From the NCBI GenBank assembly GCA_963971285.1, contig OZ020246.1, forward strand, positions 8,291,217 to 8,355,216: DNA of 64,000 nucleotides, given 5' to 3'. The translations under genes were made by a program, and so were the position numbers. The number at the start of each line of letters is the position of its first letter. The first letter of the stretch is position 1. Below the pieces are notes generated by a model that was not told the DNA's origin, made no database searches, and was given only the letters and a program-made list of their open reading frames with translations. This DNA comes from Astropecten irregularis (lineage: Eukaryota > Echinodermata > Asteroidea > Paxillosida > Astropectinidae). Below are positions 44,123 to 56,039 of this stretch, in pieces.

Positions 44123-45887
44123 TGGTTACTGCAGTCAGTGAGCAGCCAGGCAGCAGTGAGGCAACACCTGTAAATACATAACTGTAGTTGACCTTCCTTG
44201 TAAATAGTGGACAGACTGCCTTTCTATGAAGTTCTGCTCAATCTAACTGATTGTCTCTTATACCGTCTGATTGTACTTGAGAGTGAATCCTCTATTAGTA
44301 CTGTGTTGGTTTTGTTTGGATTTTTTTGTTTGGTTTTGGGGTCTTTTTTTATTCTTGTTTTTTTTATTTTGGCTTTGCATTCTAGGTTTTCATTTTTATT
44401 GTTTTTTTTTTGGAAGTTAATAAAGAAACATTTTATTTTTTTGTGGAACCTAAATTTCTTTTCTATGTCCCAACTTTATTGAGTATTTTGCGACTTGTCA
44501 ATTGAACCAGGAGCTTTAGAAGATGATTTTTGCAATTTTTTTAGTGTTTAATTTAGTGTACGGATTTTCTCCGCTACATATGCACAACTGGAAACTTTAT
44601 TCTCAACATCCTGAAATGAGTATGAGTGAAACTAACAAGTTAACAAACTATGTAATTTTGGGTACAGATTATTAATGCATTTTAAGACCAATGTGTAGAA
44701 AAGACACAATTTGTGTTCAAATATTCCAACTAAACTGTCGTCTGGTCGAACAACTTTCATTCTTCCGATGTCAGACGGCAGGTCACGTGATCCCGTTGCG
44801 ATCTGGGTTTTAGGGCATGCCAACGTGACTAAAGTGTTAAAGTCTTTCTCAAATCAAAGTGCCATTGTTTTATTTTTATTTTTTTAACTTGAAACTTTGA
44901 TATGGTGATGAACTTAAGCTGTCCACGTTTAGGCCTCTCATAATGATGCCAGACATTGTAATAAATAAATGGAAGACCAGTTATCGCCAGTACGTACTCC
45001 CATGAATATTTCACTAATAAATAAATAAATAAATAATCTGCACCACATTTGTGAACTGTACTGGGGAAATTATTCACTGTGGATGTCATAAAACCCTGTG
45101 ATATTTAAATGGATAGCTATAAAATTTAGAATTCAAGCAAAGGGAGATCTCTTATGAGAAACAAATTCCACTTTCCAGTTGTCTTCACCCCTTGATCTCC
45201 ACGCTACAAAAAGACAAGAAAAAAATCAAGATGTTAAAAAAGATTGAATAAACTTCATGGCCGCACGCGCACCAGTGCACACAGCTTAAGACTACAATGA
45301 TCTGTACCAATTTCTCCTTTTGATAATTCAACCATTTATTTATAAATAAATATTTTATAAATAAATCCATTGACCCAGCTACATCAAATCGAGTCAGGAC
45401 AATATTCCAGCCATTTTTGAGTGACTTGGCGCGCCGTAGCTTCTCCGATGTCAACAAACTTTGCCGCACAGCCAAGGTACCAAAAGCTAGTGATGCCTAA
45501 TTTACATAGTGGAATCGGTGTCGCTGTATACAACAGACAATATTTCAGACAAGAAAAGACTTGAACTTCGAGGATTTTTACAGATTATCTGGAAGTGTCC
45601 AGTTGAAAGTTAGTGGAGTGATTTTATGAAACTTCATTTCGTTTCTGTTTTAGAGACGTTTTCCCGTTATCCTATCGGAAACCGATAACTGCAGGCTATG
45701 TGGTCGATTTCACAAAACACTATCAAAGCTCCTTCCTCCGTGGTGATACTGACAAATCAACTTTTAAGATAAATCTGAGTGTTTTATGAAATCCAGCACA
45801 AGTGTCATGATGGTTGCATGGTTGTATTTTTAATTAGGCCTTTTTTGCAAAATAACATATTGTCCCATAAGGTATTTTGGTGACATA
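44123..45887. other. Non-coding stretch
   Basis: No gene seen. 45710-45800 contains a small fold-back of the GATTTCACAAA..TTTATGAAATC type also present near 23720. Confidence 0.45.
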
Positions 45888-46143
45888 GGGCGTTTACGAA
45901 ACGGAGGCTCAGGCTCTGTCTCAGCCTAAGCCTGAGACTCTCAGGCTCCGGCTCCATTTCGTGAATCCCTTCTAAATAATTGGTATCAAAATAGAGGCAT
46001 CTGTGGTTTAGAAGTAGATTCTCTGGTTTGAAAAGGAAAACAGACCTTCAGCTTCTATGAAAAACCACCACCTATATTTTCAGCATATGGATTTCAGAGC
46101 TGTAGCCCAAGCCTGAGCCTAAGCCTCCGTTTCGTAAACCCCC
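45888..46143. mobile_element. MITE related to 43886-44122
   Basis: Ends GGGCGTTTACGAAACGGAGG and CCTCCGTTTCGTAAACCCCC are inverted, and the interior (ATCAAAATAGAGGC..) matches the 43886 element on the opposite strand. Confidence 0.8.
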
Positions 46144-46255
46144 AAGCATGGGGGGTTTACGAAGAAATTGTCGAAATTAGTACTCAAAGTTCTAGTACTA
46201 AGCACAACCGTGGAGTTGCCAAATTAAAAAAGGGAGGGCTGTGCCCCGGTTGGTC

Positions 46256-46497
46256 CAGGGGCCAATTTCATGGCGCTGCTTAGCACAAAAATTAAGCATG
46301 ACATTTCAGTCTTAATAAAAACTGGATTAACAACCAAATTTCCATGTGTTGTGTATCGCCTTGTAATTGTTCTTTGGCTGTTGTTGACTGACCATGAACA
46401 TCAAATGAAATTTTTAACTGTGTGGTGTGTCTTATTGGGCAAGACATTTTTGTGCTAAGCAAATTTTTGTGCTTAGCAGCGTCGTGAAATTGGTCCC
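46256..46497. mobile_element. CAGGGGCCAATTTCAT MITE, copy 2
   Basis: Starts CAGGGGCCAATTTCAT and ends GTGAAATTGGTCCC, with GCTTAGCACAAAAATT in both arms. Same family as 38675 and 50694. Confidence 0.8.
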
Positions 46498-46684
46498 AGG
46501 TCTATACCTAGGGCCTAATAAACTGGTTCAATGATAATATCACAATTAGATTCTTTTGTGAACAGACTATGGACACATGTGCTGCAGACCTTGAGATGGT
46601 CTGAGATATTCTTTCCTATTGAGTCACAGAAGCTTTGATAGTTTCAGCACTAAGCTAAGGCTTGGACATTTACTTAATATATTT

Positions 46685-47025
46685 TGGGGGCATAGGTGGC
46701 AAGTGCATTAGGCACTCTCCTCTCACCAATGTGGCCCGGGTTCAATTCCGGCCTGGGTCATATGTGAGTAGAGTTGTGCGTTGGTTCTCTCCTGTGGTAC
46801 GAGGGTTTTTCTCCGGGTTCTCTGGTTTTCCTCCCTCCACAAAAACCAATAACTTTCAATCTCGGGCTGTACTCCGTGATGGGTTGATATGGCTGACAGC
46901 CAAGGGCGCCCATGAAAGCCTGCAACTTGATCACGTTGAAGTCGCATCCTTCGCAATTCAGCACCCCAGCTGCGAGTAAGGATGATTAGCCTCCCAAATT
47001 ATTATTATTATTATTATTATTGATG
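46685..47025 (+). mobile_element. tRNA-derived SINE with (ATT)n tail
   Basis: A box-like TGGCAAGTGCATTAGG and B box GGTTCAATTCC (46739-46749) form a tRNA-like head. A body with GGTTTTTCTCCGGGTTCTC and a 3' tail of ATT repeats (47001-47020) follow. It lies just upstream of the glutathione synthetase coding start. Confidence 0.8.
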
Positions 47026-47125
47026 TTCACAATATTGTGTATTATCTTTGTTAAATAATGAGTGCTTTTATGGCATCCATTTCAGATACATGTGACACCT
47101 GTTGTTGGAAAGAACATTCATCAAA

Positions 47126-50100
47126 ATGGCATCAGCACCAGAGAAGCACTCTCAGTCTTGTGTCCCTCTTCCTTTGGATGAAGAGGTCTTGAATGACCTC
47201 CAAGAGTCCTCCAAGGACTGGGCCCTGACCCACGGCCTGGTAGTCATGTACATGTCACCTGATCAGGTCTGTTGTCCAGACCGCATCACCTACGTGCCAC
47301 ATACTCTGCTGCCCTCGCCTGTTCCTAGGCAGCTCTTTGAGCGCTTGGTGAGTCTCCAGCCCCACATCAATCTTCTGATGCACAAGGTCTGTGAGGATCG
47401 GGACTTTCTGACGTCAGCTCTTAAAAGGTTGGTAAGAGAAAGACGACACATTTTTCACGTAAAGTACTTGTAATGTTATGCACTTGTAGAGACGGCCCGG
47501 AGATTTAAAATAGGTCTTGCTAGGGTATAGCAAATACACTATGATGAAACTTGTCTAAAATCACCTTTTTGTTTGTTTTAATGATTTTTACAGCACAATA
47601 GAAGTGGACGATTTTACCCGGAAACTGTTTGAAATCTATGAAGAAGTTCACAAAGCTGGATATACCAAGGTAACCACTTACATGCTGGAATTCCTTCATA
47701 TTCTTGCAAATATGTCTTTAAAGTAAAATGTTCTTGTAGCTAAATGATGGAAATATATCTTCTCGTTTAGAAGGGAAATCATGTCATTAAAAATGTCAAT
47801 GGAAATCAGTTATACATTGAGGTAAAATGAGAACGCATGAATCCTTGTGAAGCTCACACCTTCTTGAAAGTAGAATACCCCGGTTACCTTGTAAACACAC
47901 AAAGGCTTATCATACGTTCAGCTTTCTCCACATATAATCTATTTTCGCATTTAACGACATTGTCCAATGTCCATGATCCCCGTTACCAGACTTGAACTCT
48001 TAATCTGTGGATTTTATCCACATGTTTTTTGAATTAAATGCACCAGTTCTCCAGTCACAGCACTCACTCCACCTGCTAACTCATTAAGTAAGCAGGTCTC
48101 CTGATGAGTACTAGAGCAAACTAGTCGAAACATTGAGACCTTAATTGCGAGAAGTGCAAAACGATATAGAAGTGCGAAAGTACAAACAATTCTTACATGG
48201 TGTTTCTGCAAACCGATCCACATATCATTAAGCATCGGTTTTAAACTGTTTGTTTGTTTTTCACCTTATATCTCACAGCCAGTGAAGTTGACTCTTCTTC
48301 GTTCAGACTACATGGTAGACGCCACCAGTCAGCATCAGGCCTCTAAGCAGGTAGAGATTAATACAGTGGCCAGTAGTTTTGGTGGTCTGGCTGCCAACTT
48401 GGCTCATCTCCACAAGTAAGGACATGCAGACATTTTACATTCACTCATCATTGAAAAGTTGTGTAGTTACTAGTTAATACACGTAAACGGTCACCATACG
48501 ACCTAATGTATGTACCGGTATATGAATAGCTTATTATAGCATTGGTCTTATAAGTTATAATCAGGGGTGCGTTCCACTCCAGCTACGCACGCACGGTGCC
48601 CACTGTGTGCTAACGTTTTCAAACCGGAACGCGCTGTTCACCATACATGAACACAATGTTCGCCTAACATAGCTAATGGTGTAGAGGAGGTGTTTGCTAA
48701 AGTTGTCTAACTACATTGAATGGCAGATGGACGCAATACACAACACATGTTCGCCAGTTGTTGTGTGTGCGTTCCACTTTGAATTTCAAGCATAAAGCAA
48801 ATGTCGTGAACATGTTTGCGTATGTTCGCGCAAGCAGAACGCACCCCAGGTCTGAAATTTGACCCAGATTTGTAAAAAGCCTTGCAGTATTTAGCAGAGA
48901 TTACCTCTTTGCAAATTGATATGTTGAGCAAAAATCATGGAGAAGGACTTTATTTTGCATATGCATGGATTTTTCCTAGTAACCATTGCTTGTTAAGCAG
49001 TTTCATGTACATCTTTTGTGCTTAGAATGTTGGTTTTAGTGCTTGGTTGACTAGTGTTCGTGTGACATCATACAGTTTACATTTATGGGGCCAATAATTG
49101 TCCGTTCAAACCCAATAAATAGAATTGCTCTTGCAAAATAAAATTTGTAAGCAAACCTTACCTTACTTTTGAGTTTTCAAAACAAAATTTATCATCCAAT
49201 CGGTTGGTTATAAATTCCTAATTGATTACCCAGCACTGGTGCAATCACTGAAACATATTTAAAAAAAAAAATCTGTTTAAATCCAATATTTATTTGAACC
49301 ATAAAATGGGGAAACCCTTTTTTGTTCGTTTTATTCTTCTTCGGTCTGCTAAACCTGCTTTTCCCACCCCATACAGATACACACTGGGTCTGCATTCACC
49401 CACCGATAGGAGCTTTGAAGATCACATGCCTGTTAATAAATGCTTAGAAGCCTTGGCAGAGGGAATGGTCAGAGCGTGGCAGCTGTATGGCAGAAAAGAG
49501 TAAGTTGTGACCAACACCTGTGTTTGATCGACGAATAATGTCAATTTAGGCCACCCGCCGGTGTCCCCTTGTGTCAGATGCAGGCGCGGTTCTACGGGGG
49601 GGGGGGGGGGGGGGGGGCTAGGGGGGGTTGTAGCCCCCCAAAAATTTTGTCTAGCCCCCCAAAAAAAATGCAAGTGAAAAAAAAAAATTTCTTGAAAATA
49701 CTGGATTTGTTCAGTTATTAAGCACCAATTACATAAAAACCGCGTTGTGTGGGCTATAATGTGCATGTTTTTCGACCCCTAATAAAACATAGCAGAAGCG
49801 AGTGTTAAAAGAACCCAAAATATTTGGTCTTCTAGCCCCCCCCCCAAAAAAATGGCTCTTCTAGCCCCCCAAAATTTTGGCTCTAGAACCGCGCCTGGTC
49901 AGATGACATCAACAGTCCGCAACCAACAAGTACACAACAATGCAATATAATACAATCATATGATGATTGATCATATAATTACAACAAAAATAGGAAAGAT
50001 CAGATAATTTGCAAAGATACAAATTAAAGTAAAATTTGGAGAAGGAGGTAAGACATTTTTGTGCATTTTCTTCTTCCATATTTTAAACTAATCATCAAAT

Positions 50101-53100
50101 AACCACAAGGGAAACTGACTGAATTTTAAAGTCATTGAAAAGTGAACAAAGGAAAATTTAATGGAGCGGGATTCGAACCGGCGACCTCCTCTACCAACTG
50201 AGCCATCCATCCCTACGTTGGTGGCAACCATAATAGTCAATTGTCTTTGTTAGTTTGGCAGTCAGAAGCCATGAAACCACACACACACCACCATACCCCA
50301 AGGATCATTTCACCGATACACACAGCAATGCTGCAACATGGGAAAGGCACATGGGGGATCACTCAAAGAGGATACGGCTTTTAAACTAAATGAGATTCGT
50401 TTTATTAGGAAGGGAATTGTTTTAATGCATTGAGCGTCAGGTTGTCACTGATTTGTAACAGGTGGAATATCAAAAGATTGTTGTTGTTGATTGATTGATT
50501 TATCTGCTCAGGGCCGTGGTGTGTTACATGGTGTGCTGCCCAGAACAGAACATCTTTGACCAACGCTTGCTGGAGTTCACCATGAAGAAGCAAGACTCTT
50601 GTATTCGTGTGATTCGTAGGAGTTTGTCTGACATGGGCAAAAGAGGAAGCCTATCTGAGGATAGACGGCTGTTCATGTGAGGAACTTTCTTATACTAAAA
50701 AAAACTGTTAAGCGCAAAAATTTGCTAAGCACGACATTTCTGTCTCAATAAAAACAGGGCTAACAACCAAATTTCCACGTGTTGTGTATCACTTGTGATT
50801 GTTCTTTGGCTGTTGTTTTCTGACCATGAATATCAAATGGAATTTATAATGGTGGATTGTTTTATTGGGCGAGACATTTTTGTGCTTAACAGTTTTATGA
50901 AATTGGCCCCTGCCTTTCAACCAGGGCCCAATATCATTGAGCCGCTTAAGCACAAAATTTGATTAAGCATGAAAAGTTTTCCTTGATTTAAAACAGGATT
51001 ACCAACCAAATTTTCATGTGATGTTTACTGCTTTTGACTTTACTGTATTTGGCCATTGTTTACTGAACATAACATGTACATGACGTTTTGGCTGGCATAC
51101 TGATTTTATTAAGCAATATTTTTGGTGCTTAAGCAAATTTGGGTGCTTAAGCAGCTCTATTAAAATGGCCTCATGATGAAGTAAATGACTGTCCACTAAT
51201 AAAACTCCAAAGAGCTTGTCCACTCCATGATTAAGATTTGTCTGGTGTCCTTGTGAGAGAAAAAAAAGATGGAAGGCTTTGAAACCAGCAACAACTACAT
51301 ATGTGTATTTTTTATTATTTCTTTGTAGAGATGGCTTAGAGGTCGCTGTGGTGTATTACAGAGTTGGGTATATTCCGTCACACTTCTGCTGTGGTGATAA
51401 GGCAAGTCGTTCTTTTGGGGTTTCTACTCAAATTCATCTATTTTTGGGGGAAATGTCTTTTAGGCTAGGGGTCCATGAGTATTGATACTTAATTACAGTG
51501 GAATGCCACTGTAACGAACACCGCTATACCAAACATTTGGCTTTACTATACTCAACACCATCCGTGGCTCCCAATTTTTGTGTTCAATACACACCGAATA
51601 TGGTTCTTTAAAGGTAGTATCATACTTTGGTAGGAAACCAAATTTTCTTTTAAAGATCAAAAATAAAAGAGAAAACACTTAAGAAATACTGTGGCAGTTT
51701 TTCACTGTTTTCTCAAAAAGTGGGCACTGTATGGGACTGAAATTTTCACAGATGACTGTGACTGTATCTTCCTTGATATTTTTGCCCATGGATCTGTACT
51801 TCTTTGACAAAAACCAAAGTATGATATTACTTTTAAATCACTGTAACAAACTATCATGAGTATAACAGACAATGTCTGTGCATCCCGCCCTGTTTGTTAT
51901 AGCGGCATTCCACTGTATGACAAGGATCCCTATGGCACATTCTTTGGTAAAGTTGGGCCAGTACGGCCCTATAGTAAGTAATGGTCCATGAGCCCTATGG
52001 ACTTGATTCCCTCAGTTGCTGTATAAATGGACATTAGTATATGTGCTATGATTTGGGTTGATCAACCGCAGTGTATGGGCGCGATATAAGTTGTTTAATG
52101 AGCTAAATCCATCTCTCTGTACAGGCTTGGGCTGCTAAACTTTTGGCAGAGAAGTCCTTAGCAGTTACTTGTCCATCGTTGGACTGGCATCTTGCGGGCA
52201 CCAAGAAGATCCAGCAGGAGCTGTCCAGGCCCGGGGTCCTAGAGAAGTTCCTTGATGACCCCAAGGTCATTGCAGACATCCGGGAAACATTTGCTGGCCA
52301 GTACCACCTTGAGCTGGTAAGTGTGATGAATGTGTGTGAATTAATGTCTTGTGAACTTGTGAAAGGCAAAATCAACAAACAGGATAGGCCCTTACCACGA
52401 TGTTGAATATACAGTAAAAGTAAAAATGTTGATATTGGATTCGATTCACCCCGCTGATCCCAGCTTGCTCGGTGGCCTAGCGGTATGGCATCTGCACTAG
52501 TAAGCAGGAGGTCGTGGGTTCGAATCCCACCTGAGCCAGCATGTGATTTTTTCATGTGCACTCACAAGCACTGAGTATACAGTGCTTATCTACATCGGTT
52601 AAGGGCAAGCCTAATTTGCAAATGTTGACATTGATGGCAAAGTGAAGAGTACAAAGTTTATTTTGTTGTGGTGGAAATAATACCTGTAATAAACTGCTGC
52701 AAACTGCTCATCAGTCAAAATAATGATCTGAAATTTATAACACGCTTGGAGTTTGGCTAGGAGTTAGTTTAGACTTTGATAAAGATCCTGCTAGGATCGA
52801 AACGCAGCAGGACCTCCTAACTCCAAGCATTTTATTTTAGTCTCAACCAATTGTCCTAGTGTTGATTTCCAACCTGTGTCTTCATGAGAGTTGTGTAATG
52901 CCGAATTGTTGGAGGAAGAGAACTACAACCAAGAGTTAAATTTGTGAACTAATTTTGTCATCTCTTATTTTCGCTGTGGTACTAGAATGAAGAGGGTAAT
53001 GCAGCAGCTTTGATGGGCATCATGAACCCAGACAAATTTGTCCTGAAACCACAGAGAGAAGGTGGAGGTAAGAATTCATTGGAATGATTGAGTTGGGAAG

Positions 53101-55058
53101 GGGGCCGAGCCAGAACTGTATTTGATATGTTTGAGCAACTTTCTGTCTAAAAAGAACCTTGGCCCACAAAGGAAGTTTGGTATAATTTAAAGGTAGTATC
53201 ATACTTTGGTAAGTAACCAAAACAGAAATGTTCACAGGTTTACGTATAACTTACAGGGTATGGAGATGGTGGTGGTAGAAACCTACCGTTAAAATGTTTC
53301 CGCCTGAAATGGTGTATTTATCCAGAAATTAGTAAAATAACGACCAATTTTTGTGTGGATCTTTTAAAAGATCAAAAATAAATGAGAAAAGACTTATGAA
53401 ATACTGTGGCTGTTTTTCACTGTTTTCTCAAAAAGTGGGCTCCCTATGGGACTGAAATTTTCACAGATCACTGACATTACTCTATCTGTCTTGATATTTT
53501 TGCCCACGAATCTGTATTTCTTTGACAAAAACCAAAGTATGATATTACCTTTAAGGTGCAATATAACCTCATTTTTATAATGAATTTTTTGTTTTCTATT
53601 TTGATAATTTGAAAGGAAACAACTTCTATGGAGATGAAGTGAAGGAAAAACTTGAAGAGATGGATGGCAAAGAGGAGCGAAAGGCCTACATACTGATGGA
53701 ACGTATTCACCCACAGGTCATTCAGAACTATGAAGTCAGGGGTAACCAACCTGTACAGTTGAGCGACATGGTCAGTGAGTTAGGCATCTTTGGCATATTT
53801 GTGAGGTAAGATGATCTTTCAAGTTGACCTTTCAGAGACCTTAATTGCGAGAAGTGCGAACAAAATAGAAGTGCGAAAGTACGAACGATTCTTACATGGT
53901 GTTTCCGCAAACCGATCTACATACCAAGTGTCACCATGCAACGCCTAAAATCTTCCTTTCAAGTTTGTTCAACGATGAATAAAAGAGGGTCTAAGCCAAT
54001 ATCTAATTCTGTCGTGGATGATGGTTGGAGTGGATCCGACCTATTGGTCTTTAGGCCTTTTCATACTAGAGAACATCTTCAGGTTGTACATTGGCCTGAC
54101 CCATGTAAAAGGGTCACATTGTAAGATTTTAAAGGGTTCCTGCAGTGCTTTTTTTCAGTCAGGTTATTTTATTGCCTTCATACAGAGAATATACTGACAG
54201 ATAATGAATGGCAAGTCTTATTTTGGTTTCAAACTAGCATTTGGCTTTCATTTGAATGGCTTTGCAAAATGGGGGATTTTCATGCATGCTCATGTGGGGA
54301 ACCAACAGCAAAAATATAATGAAAAAACATAAAAGAAATGAAGTGGGAAAACTTGCCCCACACAAATGGATTGGCAAAAAAAAAAAACACCAGTTGAGTG
54401 AAATGAACTCATTCGGCACAAAAAACCTGTTAAACGACCCCAACATTTTGTGCACAAATCAATTGGGTTACTGCTCTCAGTTACCCAGATGACATCACAG
54501 TTTTGCTCATGAATATGGAAATGCTAATTAGCATACAAAACTCTGAAACAGTGTGAGGAAGTGGGTAGAATCACAGGCCCCATAAAACAGCTGCGTTTTG
54601 GCACATGTTCAAACCATAATATTCCTATGGCAGAGACTCTTTAACACAGCATGGACCAGTGAAAATCACTTGACTATTGAAACTTACCCTACTTTTGAGG
54701 TGGGTTGAGGGCATGAGCAATTGACTTTATGTTTTACGTGGTGGCTTGAATATTTTAAAGGGCATTTTGTTTTGTTGCAGTGAAATTCAGAGCAGTATTG
54801 ACCCATGTTGATATTAGGAAGAGTTGACTTGAGGTACTGTTAAAATGTTGACACATTTGTAAAAGGTACTGACCAAACGCAGAAAAGAAACAGTGGCAGC
54901 TTTGGACTGAACAAGATAATAATTTATTCCACAGCCAAGGAAGTGACGTGATTCTGAACACCTCGGCTGGACATCTACTGCGGACAAAGAATGTGAAGAC
55001 CAATGAGGGTGGTATAGCAGCAGGAGCATCATCAATGGACAGCCCTTACCTGGTATAG
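47126..55058 (+). CDS. Glutathione synthetase (EC 6.3.2.3), 10 coding exons
   Basis: It joins gamma-glutamylcysteine and glycine with ATP, the second step of glutathione synthesis, in the cytosol. Coding exons by my splicing: 47126-47427, 47594-47669, 48279-48415, 49377-49499, 50512-50676, 51329-51401, 52125-52316, 52986-53067, 53616-53805, 54935-55058; total 487 residues, against 474 in human. Family signatures appear in order: RSDYM, VEINTVASSFGG, EQNIFDQR, VVYYRVGYIP, LAGTKKIQQELSRPG, FVLKPQREGGGNNFYGDE (glycine-rich ATP loop), YILMERI, SELGIFGIFVR, GHLLRTK and the terminal EGGIAAGASSMDSPYLV lid. All joins keep frame, so the gene looks intact. The acceptor at 47084-47085 implies an upstream leader exon. 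Oddities: intron 6 has a GC donor and intron 1 a weak GTTGGT donor. Introns are loaded with MITEs and SINEs. Confidence 0.95.
48564..48847. mobile_element. MITE with GGGGTGCGTTC termini in GSS intron 3
   Basis: Left GGGGTGCGTTCCACT and right AGAACGCACCCC are inverted; the interior has paired TGTTCGC/GAACA words. Non-coding. Confidence 0.75.
49581..49897. mobile_element. hAT-type MITE, copy 3, in GSS intron 4
   Basis: Ends CAGGCGCGGTTCTA and TCTAGAACCGCGCCTG with an exact 8 bp duplication GTCAGATG (49573-49580 and 49898-49905). It is the reverse complement of copy 1 in orientation and nearly the same length. Confidence 0.92.
50160..50395 (-). mobile_element. tRNA-like repeat in GSS intron 4
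   Basis: On the minus strand, a TGGCTCAGTTGGTAGAG A box and GGTTCGAATCCC B box (50168-50179) form a tRNA-like head. Adjacent CAGTCAGAAGCCATGAAA is shared with the degenerate copy near 10075-10340. Confidence 0.7.
50694..51172. mobile_element. Two adjacent CAGGGGCCAATTTCAT MITEs in GSS intron 5
   Basis: 50694-50912 has a truncated left end and a right end GTTTTATGAAATTGGCCCCTG. 50922-51172 is a second, more diverged member starting CAGGGCCCAATATCATTGAG. They are separated by only nine bases. Confidence 0.75.
51494..51917. mobile_element. Tc1/mariner-like MITE with a nested TTAA MITE
   Basis: Termini CAGTGGAATGCCACTGTAAC and the complement GTTATAGCGGCATTCCACTG sit between TA dinucleotides (51494-51495 and 51916-51917), the Tc1/mariner target. 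A TTAA-family MITE (51612-51832) sits inside it and is therefore the younger insertion. Confidence 0.8.
51612..51832. mobile_element. TTAA-family MITE, nested and internally deleted
   Basis: Flanked by TTAA at 51608-51611 and 51833-51836. Left end AGGTAGTATCATACTTTGGT. About 140 bp shorter than full copies. Confidence 0.8.
52467..52620 (+). mobile_element. tRNA-derived SINE in GSS intron 7
   Basis: A head of 73 bases (52467-52539) has A box TGGCCTAGCGG, B box GGTTCGAATCC, a 5 bp T stem and a terminal CCA. Only six acceptor pairs form (GCTCGG/CTGAGC), and an unrelated body follows, so it is a SINE head rather than a working tRNA. An antisense frame through it is the familiar spurious protein of such repeats. 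Confidence 0.7.
53191..53550. mobile_element. TTAA-family MITE, full-length, in GSS intron 8
   Basis: TTAA at 53187-53190 and 53551-53554. The 20 bp ends AGGTAGTATCATACTTTGGT and ACCAAAGTATGATATTACCT are inverted with one mismatch. About 360 bp, non-coding. Confidence 0.92.
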
Positions 55059-55871
55059 TGTCCTTACGTATTTTTGTGGCCGCCATGATGCATGACATTA
55101 TGGGCGAATCACAACCACTAACTGCATATCGTTATTGCACTTTTTGCGGCAGTTGACTGCTGTTTTGATATTTTTTGTGTACATTTTACTTGATTTTTAA
55201 TTATCCTAAACTAAAGCAAACAAACATTATTCAGAAAAAAAATCATGTCACTATAAAAACACACAAAGACAGATGTGCGCAGATTTGTGATGTACGATGT
55301 ATTGTTTACGTCATTATAATGCATAACAAAACTACGCATATATTTGTTAATTTGTGATGTACGATGTATCAAACATCACAAATGTGTGAGAAGATATTTC
55401 TGATGTTCGCTGTTCCTCTTGCGCCACCTTTCTTTGCCGTCTTGCACATGATATGCATTGTTAGTTTCACACTGAATAATGTAATGAGTGCCCCAAGTGT
55501 CATGTGTCATGGCGACCACCGCATCTCGCACTGGATACGAAACCACGCTATAATTAAGTTTGCGAGTTTTGGAGAGGTGTCTCATACCTTGGATGTCCTA
55601 AGCAATGTTGGTGTGTATTTGAAGTGTGTGACGTGGAGTTACATGGTACTGAAAGGGGCTGTGTGGATAAATTTTAATAATGATAGGTATATATAAAGTA
55701 TCTTTTAAAAAAGACCAAAGATCTGTAAAAAAAAGAAAAAAGATTAGATGAGAAATTAAAAGACAAAAATGTGGGTTACAAACAGCAAAATGTTTTAGGA
55801 CGTTCCCAGAGATTGGTGATAGTAGGAGCATTCCTGATGTTGATGCAGACAGAGTTCCGCAGTATGGGACC
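55059..55871. other. GSS 3' flank
   Basis: No gene recognised. It should contain the GSS 3' untranslated region, but I saw no convincing AATAAA near the stop. Confidence 0.4.
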
Positions 55872-56011
55872 TGGGGTCAAATTCACGAAGCTCTACGATT
55901 GATCGCAACTCGAGTTACGAAGGATCACCCATCGTATCCTATGCAGAGCTGCATTGCATTGTAAGTCCTACGATTGATAGTAAGTTACGATGAGTTTGGT
56001 GAAATCAACCC
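55872..56011. mobile_element. Small fold-back MITE
   Basis: GGGGTCAAATTCACGAAGC at the left is complemented by TTTGGTGAAATCAACCCC at the right, with CTACGATTGAT words in both halves. Confidence 0.6.
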
Positions 56012-56039
56012 CGGCAATAAGAAGGATCTATCAATATGC

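Larger units (their letters stand above)
51402..52124 (+). other. GC-AG intron of GSS
   Basis: The upstream exon ends GATAAG followed by GCAAGT, the usual strong context of GC donors. No nearby GT donor keeps the LAGTKK frame. The acceptor is CTGTACAG at 52123-52124. Confidence 0.8.

Noticed and set aside
48085-48150. Hammerhead-ribozyme-like motif CTGATGA..stem..GAAAC
   Set aside because: The core box, a stem II and GAAA are present, but no properly placed NUH cleavage site or third stem can be drawn. The similar motif near 52780 lacks CTGANGA. A dispersed repeat is the simpler reading.
52467-52539. Functional tRNA gene
   Set aside because: A and B boxes are good, but the acceptor stem is one pair short and the sequence continues into a SINE body.
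52103-52561. 152-codon minus-strand frame containing GGIRTHDLL
   Set aside because: A well-known type of spurious protein from translating antisense tRNA-derived repeats; it also overlaps the GSS exon antisense.
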